The notes: generated from the sequence alone by a model not told the origin. A DNA stretch of 64,000 nucleotides from Luteimonas sp. YGD11-2 (GCF_004118975.1 NZ_CP035376.1:620001-684000); one strand, 5' to 3'; shown: positions 37,584-46,297, numbered from the stretch's first letter. Made by a program: numbers and translations.

Positions 37584-38375
37584 GTGGTCAAGCCGCTGCC
37601 CCGCCTGAAGCTCCAGGGGTTCAACAATCTGACGAAGGCCCTGTCCTTCAACATCTACGACGTGTGCTACGCGTCTTCCGAGGACGAGCGCCGTCGTTAC
37701 ATCGAGTACATCGATGAGGCGTACAACGCGGACCGCCTGACGCAGATCCTCACGGACGTGGCCGAGATCATCGGCGCCAACATCCTCAACATCGCGCGCC
37801 AGGATTACGACCCGCAGGGCGCGTCGGTGACCATCCTCATCTCCGAGGAACCGGTGATCGACAAGTCGGCGGCCAAGGGCGTGATTTCCGACGCCGTGGT
37901 CGCGCATCTCGACAAGTCGCACATCACCGTGCACACCTATCCGGAAACCCACCCGGACAACGGCATCGCCACCTTCCGTGCCGACATCGATGTCGCCACC
38001 TGCGGGGTGATCTCGCCGCTGAAGGCGCTGAACTACCTGATCGAGAGCCTCGAGTCCGACATCGTGGTGATGGACTACCGCGTGCGCGGCTTCACCCGCG
38101 ACATCAAGGGCAAGAAGCACTACATCGACCACAAGATCAATTCGATCCAGGACTACCTCGCCAAGAACATCAAGTCGCGCTACGACGCACTCGATGTGAA
38201 CGTCTACCAGGAAAACATCTTCCACACCAAGATGCACCTGAAGGACTTCGATCTCGACCAGTACCTGTTCGAGGAAAAGGCGCGCAACCTGTCGTTCAAG
38301 GACCGGATGAAGATCGAGGCGCGCCTGAAGCGCGAGATCGAGGAGCTCTACCACGGCCGCAACCTGGCCGACTGA
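37584..38375 (+). CDS. speD: S-adenosylmethionine decarboxylase proenzyme
   Basis: 263-residue pyruvoyl enzyme making decarboxylated AdoMet for spermidine synthesis. Self-cleavage is expected between Lys111 and Ser112 ([16 protein letters not shown]), the same numbering as in E. coli SpeD, and Cys140 ([14 protein letters not shown]) is conserved. The start is GTG at 37584, supported by AGAGG at 37571-37575. A CATAAT -10-like box is near 37543. Divergent from clp; no spermidine synthase in the window. Confidence 0.96.
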   Translation: MVKPLPRLKLQGFNNLTKALSFNIYDVCYASSEDERRRYIEYIDEAYNADRLTQILTDVAEIIGANILNIARQDYDPQGASVTILISEEPVIDKSAAKGVISDAVVAHLDKSHITVHTYPETHPDNGIATFRADIDVATCGVISPLKALNYLIESLESDIVVMDYRVRGFTRDIKGKKHYIDHKINSIQDYLAKNIKSRYDALDVNVYQENIFHTKMHLKDFDLDQYLFEEKARNLSFKDRMKIEARLKREIEELYHGRNLAD

Positions 38376-38421
38376 GCGCCGCTGGCGCGATGCCGGCGCC
38401 CGCTGTCCGATCCGATGATGA

Positions 38422-38443
38422 AAGCCCCGCGCAAGCGGGGCTT
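38422..38443. terminator. Intrinsic terminator between speD and coq7
   Basis: A 9-bp stem AAGCCCCGC, loop GCAA, GCGGGGCTT, followed by TCTCGTTT. It lies between convergent genes and fits both directions. Confidence 0.85.
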
Positions 38444-38461
38444 CTCGTTTCTGCAGGGGCG

Positions 38462-39103
38462 TCAGAGCCGGTAGGCCACCGTCTTCATCGCCTTCGATGC
38501 CAGCCGCATCACCGCCGGGATCGGCTGCGGCAGCACGCGGGCGCCGGCGCGCTCGGCCTCGTCGGCATGACGGGCCTCGTCGGCCTTCATGGTCTCGAGG
38601 ATCGCGCGGCTGCGCAGGTCGGCCGGCGGCAGCGTCTGCAGGTGTTCGTCCAGGTGCGCCTCGACCTGGCGTTCCGTCTCGACCACGAAGCCGAGGTTCC
38701 AGCCGTCCCCGCGCAGCCCCGCCGCCAGGCCGATGGCATAGCTGCCGGCGTACCACAGCGGATTGAACAGGCTGGGGCGGGCGTCGAGCTCGCGCAGGCG
38801 TTCGGCGCACCAGGCGAGATGGTCGGTCTCCTCCTGCGCCGCCGCCATCAGGTGCTCGCGGGTGTGCGCATCGCGCGCGACCGCGGCCTGGCCGACGTAC
38901 AGCGCCTGCGCGCATATCTCGCCGACATGGTTGATGCGCATCAGGCCGGCGGCGTGGCGACGCTCGTCGGCATCCAGTGCGACATCCGGGGTGTCCGTCG
39001 CGGGATTGGCGCGGGTGGCGGCCGGGTCGCCAAGCACGGTGTCCATGGCGTGCTGGGCCTGGGCGAGGATGCGGTCGAGCGGGGAGAGCTGTCGGGCGTG
39101 CAT
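38462..39103 (-). CDS. coq7: 3-demethoxyubiquinol 3-hydroxylase (2-polyprenyl-3-methyl-6-methoxy-1,4-benzoquinone monooxygenase)
   Basis: 213-residue diiron hydroxylase of ubiquinone synthesis. Two four-helix-bundle half-sites are visible: Glu62 ([14 protein letters not shown]), Glu92 and His95 ([11 protein letters not shown]), and in the second half Glu in [11 protein letters not shown], and Glu176/His179 ([12 protein letters not shown]). [15 protein letters not shown] is the membrane-associated helix. Full length for the family; monocistronic by position. Confidence 0.95.
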   Translation of the reverse strand: MHARQLSPLDRILAQAQHAMDTVLGDPAATRANPATDTPDVALDADERRHAAGLMRINHVGEICAQALYVGQAAVARDAHTREHLMAAAQEETDHLAWCAERLRELDARPSLFNPLWYAGSYAIGLAAGLRGDGWNLGFVVETERQVEAHLDEHLQTLPPADLRSRAILETMKADEARHADEAERAGARVLPQPIPAVMRLASKAMKTVAYRL

Positions 39104-39189
39104 GGTGTCGTGGCGGGCGGGGGTCGTGCATCATGTTCGCCCCGGCGTGGCGATGGCGCCAGGGGTCCAGGTGCGGAAAGTCCGGCTGC

Positions 39190-39218
39190 TTGCGGCACGC
39201 GGCCGCGCCGGCTATCAT
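39190..39218 (+). promoter_or_regulatory. Promoter of rplM-rpsI
   Basis: TTGCGG (39190-39195) and TATCAT (39213-39218) are separated by exactly 17 bases. The transcript would carry a leader of about 100 bases before rplM, long enough for ribosomal-protein feedback control, which is not shown. Confidence 0.6.
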
Positions 39219-39323
39219 TCCGCTTCTTTGTTGCACCGAAAACGCGAGGCGACGTTCCGCCGGCCGCAAGGGCCTTCCCGGAACCAGCCCGACCATCGAC
39301 CTTTCGAGTACCAGTATTCCGTC

Positions 39324-39752
39324 ATGAAGACTTTCACCGCCAAGTCCGAGACCGTCCAGCGCGACTGGTACCTCGTCGATGCCTCCGGCAAGACGCTCGG
39401 CCGCCTCAGCAGCGAAATCGCCCGCCGCCTCCGTGGCAAGCACAAGCCCGTCTACACCCCGCACGTCGATACCGGTGACTACATCATCGTGATCAACGCC
39501 GAGAAGGTGGCCGTGACCGGCAAGAAGCTGACCGACAAGCTCTACCACCGCTTCACCGGCTACATCGGCAACCTCAAGACCGAGACGCTGGCGCAGGCGC
39601 TGGAGCGTCATCCGGAGCGCGTGATCGAGACCGCGGTGAAGGGCATGCTGCCGAAGAACACGCTGGGCCGCGCGATGTACCGCAAGCTCAAGGTCTACAA
39701 GGGTGCGGAGCATCCGCACACCGCCCAGCAGCCGCAGCCCCTGGAACTCTAA
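39324..39752 (+). CDS. rplM: 50S ribosomal protein L13
   Basis: 142 residues, the standard L13 length. [40 protein letters not shown] and [20 protein letters not shown] are family signatures. Paired with rpsI three bases downstream, the conserved L13-S9 operon. Confidence 0.99.
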   Translation: MKTFTAKSETVQRDWYLVDASGKTLGRLSSEIARRLRGKHKPVYTPHVDTGDYIIVINAEKVAVTGKKLTDKLYHRFTGYIGNLKTETLAQALERHPERVIETAVKGMLPKNTLGRAMYRKLKVYKGAEHPHTAQQPQPLEL

Positions 39753-39755
39753 GTC

Positions 39756-40148
39756 ATGGCTATCACCCAGAATTACGGCACCGGCCGTCGCAAGTCCTCC
39801 GTCGCCCGCGTGTTCCTGCGCAAGGGCAGCGGCAACATCAACGTCAACGGCCGTCCGCTCGACGAGTTCTTCGGCCGCGAGACCGCGCGCATGATCGTGC
39901 GCCAGCCGCTCGAGCTGACCCAGTCGACCGACAAGTTCGACGTGCTGGTCACCGCGTCCGGCGGCGGAACCACCGGCCAGGCCGGTGCGATCCGCCTCGG
40001 CATCGCCCGCGCGCTGGTGGAGTACGACGAGTCGCTGAAGACCGAGCTGCGCAAGGCCGGCTTCATGACCCGTGACGCCCGCGAGGTCGAGCGCAAGAAG
40101 GTCGGTCTGCACAAGGCCCGCCGCGCCACCCAGTTCTCCAAGCGTTAA
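39756..40148 (+). CDS. rpsI: 30S ribosomal protein S9
   Basis: 130 residues. It begins [20 protein letters not shown] and contains the S9 signature [19 protein letters not shown], ending in the basic tail [16 protein letters not shown] that reaches the ribosomal P site. Second gene of the rplM-rpsI operon. Confidence 0.99.
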   Translation: MAITQNYGTGRRKSSVARVFLRKGSGNINVNGRPLDEFFGRETARMIVRQPLELTQSTDKFDVLVTASGGGTTGQAGAIRLGIARALVEYDESLKTELRKAGFMTRDAREVERKKVGLHKARRATQFSKR

Positions 40149-40200
40149 TTCAATCGCGCCGGGCCTGCGTACCCTCTGTACGCATCCGGCCGGTCGACGC

Positions 40201-40206
40201 TACAAT
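40201..40206 (+). promoter_or_regulatory. -10 box of the tRNA-Gln gene
   Basis: TACAAT lies 11 bases before the mature tRNA 5' end, so the tRNA has its own start site within a few bases of the acceptor stem. No clear -35. Confidence 0.5.
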
Positions 40207-40217
40207 CCGCTTCCCAC

Positions 40218-40292
40218 AGCCCCGTCGCCAAGCGGTAAGGCACCTGACTCTGACTCAGGCATTCGGAGGTTCGAATCCTTCCGGGGCTGCCA
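40218..40292 (+). tRNA. tRNA-Gln (anticodon CTG)
   Basis: 75 bases with the acceptor stem AGCCCCG/CGGGGCT, D-arm CGCCAAGCGGTAAGGCACC, anticodon stem CCTGA/TCAGG enclosing CTCTGAC (anticodon CTG at 40250-40252), T-arm GAGGTTCGAATCCTT and encoded CCA. The D-arm and T-arm follow the glutamine tRNA pattern of gammaproteobacteria. It reads CAG. Confidence 0.97.
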
Positions 40293-40297
40293 GATCC

Positions 40298-40320
40298 ACC
40301 TCCCGCCACGTGCGGGAGGT
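40298..40320. repeat. Solo hairpin related to the palindromic repeat
   Basis: ACCTCCCGC, loop CACGT, GCGGGAGGT, a perfect 9-bp stem just after the tRNA. The core CTCCCGC-CACGT-GCGGGAG is almost the same as in the second unit at 15950-15987. Confidence 0.6.
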
Positions 40321-40326
40321 CCGAAG

Positions 40327-40349
40327 AACCCGCCGCAAGGCGGGTTTTT
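40327..40349 (+). terminator. Intrinsic terminator of the tRNA-Gln transcript
   Basis: An 8-bp stem AACCCGCC, loop GCAA, GGCGGGTT, running into TTT. Confidence 0.88.
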
Positions 40350-40604
40350 CCGTTGTGGAGGGAGGGCAGCCGGCCGCTGCGATGTGGACGGCCGCAATCG
40401 TGGACGCTTGGCGCCAGCGGTGTTCCCAGCCCAGACAGCCGCGGGCACCCGCAGCACGACGTGGGGTGCGCGGATCGGCTCCGTGTTCCCGGGCGTCCGC
40501 CTGCTGCCGGGGATGGCCGCGCCCCAGACAATCGCGCTGGTTCCGCCAGCGGCGTGGCAGGACAATATGCGGGCGGCGGTTCGCCGCGCACCCCCGGACC
40601 CCAC

Positions 40605-41348
40605 ATGACGCCCGACCTCGCTCCCCCCTGCACCCCGCTTGCCGATGTCGCCGGGGCGATGCGTACGCATGGCTATGCCGTGCTTGCGGCGGACGACGTG
40701 GCCGCACTTGCCGGCGTGCCGGTGGCGGCGTTCGATGACATCCGCGAAAGCTGGGAACGGTTGCCGCCCGACACCTACCTGCTGGATGGCGGCCGCTATC
40801 GCCGTCGCCGGCATTCGTGCTTTGTGGTCGACCACGAAACAGGCGGGCTGCAGCTTGCGCCGCACCGCGCGCACTGGCAGCCGCGCGACTACAACGCACT
40901 GCATGGCGGCATGCGCCGCTGGTTCGAGCCGGTCGAGGAACCGGTGGTGGCGGCACCGGCGTGGACCGGTCTGCTGCAGGGACTTGCCGGTCTCGGCGAC
41001 GCATTGCGCGGCGCGCAACCCTGGTACGTGGAAGCGCACCAGTTCCGCATCGACACCAGCGACGGCATCGGCCGGCCGACGCCCGAAGGCGCGCATCGTG
41101 ATGGCGTCGACCTGGTCGCCGTGTGCATGGTGGGCCGCCATGCGATCAAGGGCGGCGAGACCCGGGTGTTCGACGCCGATGGCCCGGACGGGCAACGCTT
41201 CACCCTGTCGGAGCCGTGGTCGCTGCTGCTGCTCGACGATGCGCGGGTGATCCATGAGTCCACGCCGATCCAGCCGGTGGATGGGCACGGCCATCGCGAC
41301 ACGCTGGTCATCACCCTGCGTGCGGGGAACTTCCAGGGCGACGAGTAA
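40605..41348 (+). CDS. Fe(II)/2-oxoglutarate-dependent dioxygenase family protein (amino-acid-hydroxylase-like)
   Basis: 247 residues resembling the 2OG-Fe dioxygenase family that includes Bacillus L-isoleucine 4-hydroxylase. The HxD...H iron-binding set appears as His164 and Asp166 (EGAHRDGVDLVAVCM) and His217 (DDARVIHESTPI), with an Arg for 2-oxoglutarate in GHRDTLVITLRA. ATG at 40605 follows an open upstream region that overlaps the tRNA terminator and is not coding. The substrate, perhaps a free amino acid, is inference. Stands alone between tRNA-Gln and fahA. Confidence 0.82.
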   Translation: MTPDLAPPCTPLADVAGAMRTHGYAVLAADDVAALAGVPVAAFDDIRESWERLPPDTYLLDGGRYRRRRHSCFVVDHETGGLQLAPHRAHWQPRDYNALHGGMRRWFEPVEEPVVAAPAWTGLLQGLAGLGDALRGAQPWYVEAHQFRIDTSDGIGRPTPEGAHRDGVDLVAVCMVGRHAIKGGETRVFDADGPDGQRFTLSEPWSLLLLDDARVIHESTPIQPVDGHGHRDTLVITLRAGNFQGDE

Positions 41349-41527
41349 GGCGCGCCGTTGCCGCGGACCAACGTGGATCAACGCGGATCGAGATGCCCTG
41401 GGGCGCGCACGCTTCCGCGAACTATTCAGCCCAGCCTGCCTTCGTCACCTGTGCGGTGTGGCAACGCTCCTTCCCGGCGCTGATCCGCGCTCACCCGCGG
41501 CGGAAGCCACGGCCCGGACACGGCCGT

Positions 41528-41533
41528 TACAAT
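41528..41533 (+). promoter_or_regulatory. -10 box upstream of fahA
   Basis: TACAAT lies 31 bases before the fahA ATG; CGGAG (41555-41559) provides the ribosome-binding site. No convincing -35. Confidence 0.45.
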
Positions 41534-41564
41534 TGCCGGCCTCTAATGTTCTTGCGGAGCGGCA

Positions 41565-42551
41565 ATGAAGCTTGGTTCCCTGAAGGAGGGCGGCCGTGAC
41601 GGCACCCTCGTCGTCGTCTCGCGTGACCTGGCCCGCGCCGTGCGCGCCGATGGCATCGCGCCGACCCTGCAGCGCGCACTCGAGGACTGGTCGAACACGG
41701 CCCCGCGCCTCAACATGCTCGCGCAGCAGCTGGAAGCCGGTGATGCCGCCGGCGCATTCGACCTCGACGTCAGCGCGCTCGCATCGCCACTGCCGCGCGC
41801 GTACGAATTCGTCGACGGTAGCGCCTACCTGCCGCATGTCGAACGGGTGCGCCGCGCGCGTGGTGCCGAGGTGCCGGAGAGCTTCTACACCGACCCGCTG
41901 ATGTACCAGGCCACCAGTGCCGGCTTCCTTGGCCCGCGTGATCCGGTGCGCGTGGTCAGCGAGGACTACGGCATCGACCTCGAGGCCGAGATCGTGGTGA
42001 TCACCGACGACGTGCCGATGGCCGCGACGCCGGAAGAGGCCGCGGGGCATATCCAGCTGGTCGGGCTGGTCAACGACGTGTCGCTGCGCAACCTGATCCC
42101 CGGCGAGCTCGCCAAGGGCTTCGGCTTCCTGCAGTCCAAGCCGCGCTCGGCGCTGAGCCCGGTGTTCGTCACCCCCGACGAACTCGGCGATGCCTGGCAG
42201 GGCAACAAGCTGCACCTGCCGCTGGTGACCCACGTCAACGGCGAATGGTTCGGCGCGCCGGAGGCCGGCGTGGACATGCAGTTCGACTTCGCACAGCTGG
42301 TCGCGCATGCAGCGAAGACGCGGCCGCTGTCGGCCGGCACCATCGTGGGCTCGGGCACCATCGCCAACCAGGACACCAGCAAGGGTGCCTCGTGCTTCGC
42401 CGAGAAGCGCACGGTGGAAGCGCTCGAGCACGGCAAGCCGCTGACCCCGTTCCTCTCCTTCGGCGACACGGTGCGCATCGAGATGCTGGATGCGCACGGC
42501 GAGTCGATCTTCGGCGCGATCGAACAGCGCATCGAACGACAGGCGGTCTGA
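41565..42551 (+). CDS. fahA: Fumarylacetoacetate hydrolase family protein (fumarylacetoacetase)
   Basis: 328-residue bacterial-type FAH that splits fumarylacetoacetate into fumarate and acetoacetate, the last step of tyrosine breakdown. Metal-binding acidic residues fall in GIDLEAEIVVITDDV, and the family motifs LVGLVNDVSLRNLIPGELAKG and GSGTIANQDTSKGASCF are conserved. It starts MKLGSLKEGGRDGTLVVVS, as in other proteobacterial FAHs. maiA follows 87 bases later. hppD and hmgA, the earlier steps, lie at 14.8-17.4 kb. Confidence 0.94.
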   Translation: MKLGSLKEGGRDGTLVVVSRDLARAVRADGIAPTLQRALEDWSNTAPRLNMLAQQLEAGDAAGAFDLDVSALASPLPRAYEFVDGSAYLPHVERVRRARGAEVPESFYTDPLMYQATSAGFLGPRDPVRVVSEDYGIDLEAEIVVITDDVPMAATPEEAAGHIQLVGLVNDVSLRNLIPGELAKGFGFLQSKPRSALSPVFVTPDELGDAWQGNKLHLPLVTHVNGEWFGAPEAGVDMQFDFAQLVAHAAKTRPLSAGTIVGSGTIANQDTSKGASCFAEKRTVEALEHGKPLTPFLSFGDTVRIEMLDAHGESIFGAIEQRIERQAV

Positions 42552-42638
42552 GCACCGGCGCGCGCGGCATTCCCCGCGCGCGCTGAACGCGTTAAGGTGC
42601 ACGGCTGGCACGGGGGTGCCCAAGGGGAACGGGGACAC

Positions 42639-43295
42639 ATGAGCGAGCGCCTGGCGCTGTATTCCTACTGGCGATCGAGCGCCGCCTATCGCGTGCGCAT
42701 CGGCCTGAACCTCAAGCGCCTGCCGTACGACATCGTGCCCGTGCATCTGGTACGCAACGGCGGCGAACAGCTTGCGCCGGAGTACGCCGAGCACGCGCCG
42801 CAGAAGCTGGTGCCGATGCTGGTGCACGGCCAGCGCCGCATGCGGCAGTCGCTGTCGATCCTGGAATACCTCGACGAGGTCTGGCCGGAGCCGCCGCTGC
42901 TGCCGTCGACCGCGCGTGGGCGCCAGCGTGTGCGCGAACTGGCGCAGCTCGTCGCCTGCGAGATCCATCCGCTCAACAACCTGCGGGTGATGCGCTTCCT
43001 CGAGCACGAATGGAACGTGCCGCAGCCCGAGCGCGAGGTGTGGCTCAAACACTGGATGGTGGAAGGGCTGGGTGCGTTCGAGGCGCTGCTTGACGGCCAT
43101 CCGTCCACCGATGCCTTCTGCGAAGGGACGACCCCGGGGTTGGCGGACTGCTGTCTGGTGCCGCAGCTCTACAACGCCCGCCGGTTCGGCGTCGACCTGT
43201 CGCCATTCCCGACGCTGCTGCGCATCGAGCAGGCCTGCCTGGCGCTACCGGCGTTCGATGCTGCGCGCCCGGAGAAGCAGCCCGACGCGCCCTGA
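42639..43295 (+). CDS. maiA: Maleylacetoacetate isomerase (zeta-class GST)
   Basis: 218-residue glutathione transferase converting maleylacetoacetate to fumarylacetoacetate. The zeta-class active-site motif SSAAYRVRIGL (residues 13-23) and the C-terminal CEIHPLNNLRVMRFL and PGLADCCLVPQLYNARRF are intact. Follows fahA in the same direction. Confidence 0.95.
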   Translation: MSERLALYSYWRSSAAYRVRIGLNLKRLPYDIVPVHLVRNGGEQLAPEYAEHAPQKLVPMLVHGQRRMRQSLSILEYLDEVWPEPPLLPSTARGRQRVRELAQLVACEIHPLNNLRVMRFLEHEWNVPQPEREVWLKHWMVEGLGAFEALLDGHPSTDAFCEGTTPGLADCCLVPQLYNARRFGVDLSPFPTLLRIEQACLALPAFDAARPEKQPDAP

Positions 43296-43356
43296 GGCGC
43301 GTCGGCAATCGTAGTTACGGCCCTGCCGCGACGCAGGGCGGGTGAAGCGGGGCAGG

Positions 43357-43377
43357 GCGCCGGATGCTGTCCGGCGC
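43357..43377. terminator. Bidirectional hairpin between maiA and pilU
   Basis: An 8-bp stem GCGCCGGA/TCCGGCGC with a five-base loop between the convergent stops. No T-tract. Confidence 0.55.
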
Positions 43378-43385
43378 GCCTGCAA

Positions 43386-44504
43386 TCAGCGCAGCATTTC
43401 CTCGCCGTGCGAGTACACGTCGGCGTAGGGATCGTGCACGTCGCCGCCTTGGGAGAGCCGGAACTTCAGCGCCAGGCCATCGCGCGAGTCGGCCGCCTTC
43501 AGCGCCTCCTCCATCTCGATGCGGCCTTCCTTGTACAGGCGGAACAGGCACTGGTCGAAGCTCTCCATGCCTTCCTCCAGCGACTCCTCCATCGCCTGCT
43601 TGATCTCGTGCACCTGACCGCGGCGCAAGAGGTCGCGGATCATCGGCGTGTTGATCAGCACTTCCGCCGCCGGCATGCGCCGACCGTCCCGGCCGACCAC
43701 CAGGCGCTGGCTGACCACCGCCTTGAGGTTGAGCGCGAGGTTCATCAGCACGTTCTTGTGCGCGGCCTCGTTGAAGAAGTTGAGGATCCGCTCGATCGTC
43801 TGGTCGGCGTTGTTGGAGTGCAGCGTCGCCAGGCACAGGTGACCGGTCTCGGCGAACGCGATCGCGGCCTCCATCGTGGTGGCGTCGAGGATCTCGCCGA
43901 TCAGGATGACGTCGGGCGCTTCGCGCATCGCATTCTTGAGCGCGTTGTGGAACGTGTGGGTGTCGAGCCCCACCTCGCGCTGGTTGACGATCGACTTCTT
44001 GTGCCGGTGCAGGTATTCGATCGGATCCTCGATGGTGAGGATGTGCCCGGAGGTGGTGCTGTTGCGGTGGTCGATCATCGACGCCAGCGTGGTCGACTTG
44101 CCGGAACCGGTGGAGCCGACGATCAGCACCAGCCCGCGCGGGGCCATGACGATCTCCTTGAGCACCTGCGGCAGCTGCAGTTCCTCGATGGACGGTATGG
44201 TGCTGCGGATCGAGCGGATCACCATGCCCATCTCGCCACGCTGCTTGAACACGTTGACGCGGAAGCGCCCGGCGTCCTGCAGCGACAGCGCCATGTTGAG
44301 CTCGAGCTCGCGCTCGAACACCGGCACCTGCCCCTCATCCATCAACGAATAGGCGATCTTCTTGACCATCCCGGCGGGCAGCCCGGTGTTGCCGAGCGGG
44401 TACAGCTTGCCCTCGACCTTGATGTACACCGGCGCGCCGGTGGTCAGGAACATGTCCGACGCGTTCTTTTCCGTCATCAGCTTCAGGAAATAGCCGATGT
44501 CCAT
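43386..44504 (-). CDS. pilU: Type IV pilus retraction ATPase PilU
   Basis: 372-residue hexameric ATPase that assists PilT in pilus retraction and twitching. MDIGYFLKLMTEKNASDMFL is the PilU start; Walker A is GSTGSGKST (130-138), the Asp box is TIEDPIEYLHRHKKSIV, and the His box region is ETGHLCLATLHSNNADQTIERI. The Walker B region reads LIGEILDATTMEAAIAF where PilT and most PilU have GEIRDxET, so two usual charged residues are replaced. The PilU-type C-terminus continues to about 372 residues. pilT, normally adjacent, is not within the window. Confidence 0.94.
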   Translation of the reverse strand: MDIGYFLKLMTEKNASDMFLTTGAPVYIKVEGKLYPLGNTGLPAGMVKKIAYSLMDEGQVPVFERELELNMALSLQDAGRFRVNVFKQRGEMGMVIRSIRSTIPSIEELQLPQVLKEIVMAPRGLVLIVGSTGSGKSTTLASMIDHRNSTTSGHILTIEDPIEYLHRHKKSIVNQREVGLDTHTFHNALKNAMREAPDVILIGEILDATTMEAAIAFAETGHLCLATLHSNNADQTIERILNFFNEAAHKNVLMNLALNLKAVVSQRLVVGRDGRRMPAAEVLINTPMIRDLLRRGQVHEIKQAMEESLEEGMESFDQCLFRLYKEGRIEMEEALKAADSRDGLALKFRLSQGGDVHDPYADVYSHGEEMLR

Positions 44505-44595
44505 GCACGATCCCCTTGGTGTGGCCCGCCGGTCATTGCGCGGCGGGCACATGCTGCAGACAATTGGCCGCAGGTTCCCCTTCCGGCGCGGCCCG

Positions 44596-44976
44596 ATGTC
44601 CACTTTCGCACACTTCCCACGGTTCCTGCAGGCCTGCGCACTGGCAAGCGTGCTGGCGCTCACAGCTTGCGCCACCGTTCCGCCGCCCACGTCGGAGGTC
44701 TCGACCGCGCAGCAGGCGGTGAGCCGTGCCGCCGGTGCCGATGCCGACCAGTACGCCTTCCAGGACATCGAGCAGGCGCGCGCACTGCTGGCGCAGGCGC
44801 AGTCCGCGCTCGCCGCCGGCCGCGACGCCGAGGCGCGTTCCGCCGCGCTGTCCGCGGCCGCGCTCGCCGACCTGGCCGCGGCCCGAAGCCGCGAGGCGGT
44901 CGCGCAGTCCGAACTCGCCCGCCACCGCGCACAGATCACCGACCTGCGCCGTCAGCTGCAGATCGACGAGGAATGA
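44596..44976 (+). CDS. DUF4398-type lipoprotein
   Basis: 126 residues. The lipobox LTAC gives lipidation at Cys25 (ASVLALTACATVPPP). The mature part is a single long Ala-rich helical region with regular heptads (DIEQARALLAQAQSALAAGR), typical of DUF4398 proteins found beside envelope proteins. Its stop overlaps the next start by four bases. The start at 44596 is chosen because it gives a compact signal peptide; open frame continues upstream to 44497, overlapping the pilU start. Likely outer-membrane-anchored; function unknown. Confidence 0.75.
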   Translation: MSTFAHFPRFLQACALASVLALTACATVPPPTSEVSTAQQAVSRAAGADADQYAFQDIEQARALLAQAQSALAAGRDAEARSAALSAAALADLAAARSREAVAQSELARHRAQITDLRRQLQIDEE

Positions 44977-45569
44977 ACATGAAAGCCACCGTTGCCGCGT
45001 TGCCGCTCTTCCTGCTGGCGGTCGCCTTCGCTGGGCCGGCCTGCGCCCAGGCGATCGACGAGACCGGCATCCTCGGCCGGCGCCTGCAGGCGCTCGAGGC
45101 GGACCCCGCCACCAGCGGCTTCGCGCAGCTGGAGCGCCTGCAGGCGCGCCAGGCGATCGATGCCTACGCCAACGCCCGCGCGCGCGATCGCGATGCACTG
45201 CGCCAGGTGGCCGGCTGGCGCGTGGACACCGCGGAAACCGCGGTGCGTACCGAGGCGCTGCGTCGGGAGATCGACCGCCTCGACCGCACCCGCGCCGATC
45301 TGCTGGTCGAAGCCAGCCGTCAGGAAGCCGCCCGCGCGCGCGCCGAAGCCGAGCGGCTGCGCATCCAGGCACAGATCCAGGCCGAGGAGGCCGCGCGCCT
45401 GCGTGCGGCCGCGGATTCCGAATTCACCGCGCGCCAGCAGGCGGAAACGGTGCTCGAAGGGGTGGCCAGCGACCAGGCCGCGAAGCTGCGGGCCGCGCGT
45501 GCGCGCGACGCCGAACTGGCCCGCCGCGAAGCCGAGCTGATGCGGCAGGCCGAACAGGACATCGACTGA
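44973..45569 (+). CDS. Periplasmic coiled-coil protein, DUF4398 partner
   Basis: 198 residues with a signal peptide (MNMKATVAALPLFLLAVAFA, cleavage near PACAQA). The mature protein is almost wholly predicted coiled coil, rich in Ala, Arg, Glu and Gln (EAERLRIQAQIQAEEAARLR), without the OmpA domain that ends larger members of this kind. Translationally coupled to the lipoprotein (ATGA at 44973). Together they may form an envelope spacer or peptidoglycan-associated assembly; this is inference. Confidence 0.72.
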   Translation: MNMKATVAALPLFLLAVAFAGPACAQAIDETGILGRRLQALEADPATSGFAQLERLQARQAIDAYANARARDRDALRQVAGWRVDTAETAVRTEALRREIDRLDRTRADLLVEASRQEAARARAEAERLRIQAQIQAEEAARLRAAADSEFTARQQAETVLEGVASDQAAKLRAARARDAELARREAELMRQAEQDID

Positions 45570-45963
45570 GTTCGCCTTCGGCCTGGGCCGCGTGCTCAGA
45601 CGGGGTTCAATAAAATCAAGGGCTTGGGTGAATGGGGCGTGGTCGCGCAGTGATGCGATAATCGCCCCGCGGGTGTCACGTCACCCCATCTGACCGGTCC
45701 CGCAACACGGTCGCCTGGGCGCTTGCCGGCCCTGTGGCCGAGGAGTAGGGTCGGATCGAAGCGGTGCCATCGCGGCACCGCCATCCAGGCCACTGCATAT
45801 GTCGTACGTGCCCATTGCCGAAGCCGCGTCAGCCCGCCCGACCGCGGTGCTGCGCGGCCGGATGGCAGGGCGCACCCCGCATGGCCTGACCCCCTGGAAC
45901 GCCCCGGTATCCGCCGGGGCGTTCCTGTCTGTGCAACAGAGCTGCTGACAGGAGGCTTCCATC
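45570..45963. other. 394-bp gap with hairpin and extended -10 box
   Basis: No convincing gene. It holds an extended -10 box TGCGATAAT at 45654-45662. A strong inverted repeat lies at 45898-45923 (AACGCCCCGG, loop TATCCG, CCGGGGCGTT), 38 bases before the YdcH-like start. A transcript from the -10 would have a leader of about 290 bases ending in that hairpin, so a structured leader or small RNA is possible. A 49-codon frame (45799-45948) runs through it but lacks support. Confidence 0.5.
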
Positions 45964-46185
45964 ATGTTCGAAGGGCAACCCCAGGCCGAAATCGAAGCGG
46001 TGTTCCAGGCCAATCCAGAATTCCGGCGCCTGTACCACCACCACAAGGAACTGGACAAGAAAGTCATGGATGCCGAACTCGGCGTGCTGCCGATCGATGA
46101 GACGACCCTGGCGCAGATGAAGCGCGAAAAACTCCAGGCCAAGGACCGACTGGTCCAGATGTACGACAGCCTGCAGAACCACTGA
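45964..46185 (+). CDS. YdcH-like protein (DUF465)
   Basis: 73-residue small helical-hairpin protein of the YdcH/SlyX-like DUF465 family: FQANPEFRRLYHHHKELDKK, then LAQMKREKLQAKDRLVQMY. GGAGG at 45951-45955 gives a good ribosome-binding site. Function in bacteria is unknown. It precedes the cystathionine beta-synthase gene by about 110 bases, which has its own -10 box. Confidence 0.9.
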   Translation: MFEGQPQAEIEAVFQANPEFRRLYHHHKELDKKVMDAELGVLPIDETTLAQMKREKLQAKDRLVQMYDSLQNH

Positions 46186-46263
46186 TCGTGTCCCAACCCG
46201 CGGGCGCCCCCGGTTCCCTCGTCGGCCGGGGCCGCCCGCGGGGTATCGGGGAGACGGGGATGC

Positions 46264-46269
46264 GATAAT
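46264..46269 (+). promoter_or_regulatory. Extended -10 box upstream of cystathionine beta-synthase
   Basis: GATAAT preceded by TGC. The 13 bases GATGCGATAATCG (46259-46271) are identical to 45652-45664, the presumed promoter of the YdcH-like gene. Confidence 0.5.
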
Positions 46270-46297
46270 CGGCGGTCCGCTCAAGCCTGCGATCCCG

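Noticed and set aside
45799..45948. 49-codon frame starting MSYVPIAEAASARPTAV
   Set aside because: No ribosome-binding site, runs through a perfect 10-bp inverted repeat, and matches nothing I recognise.
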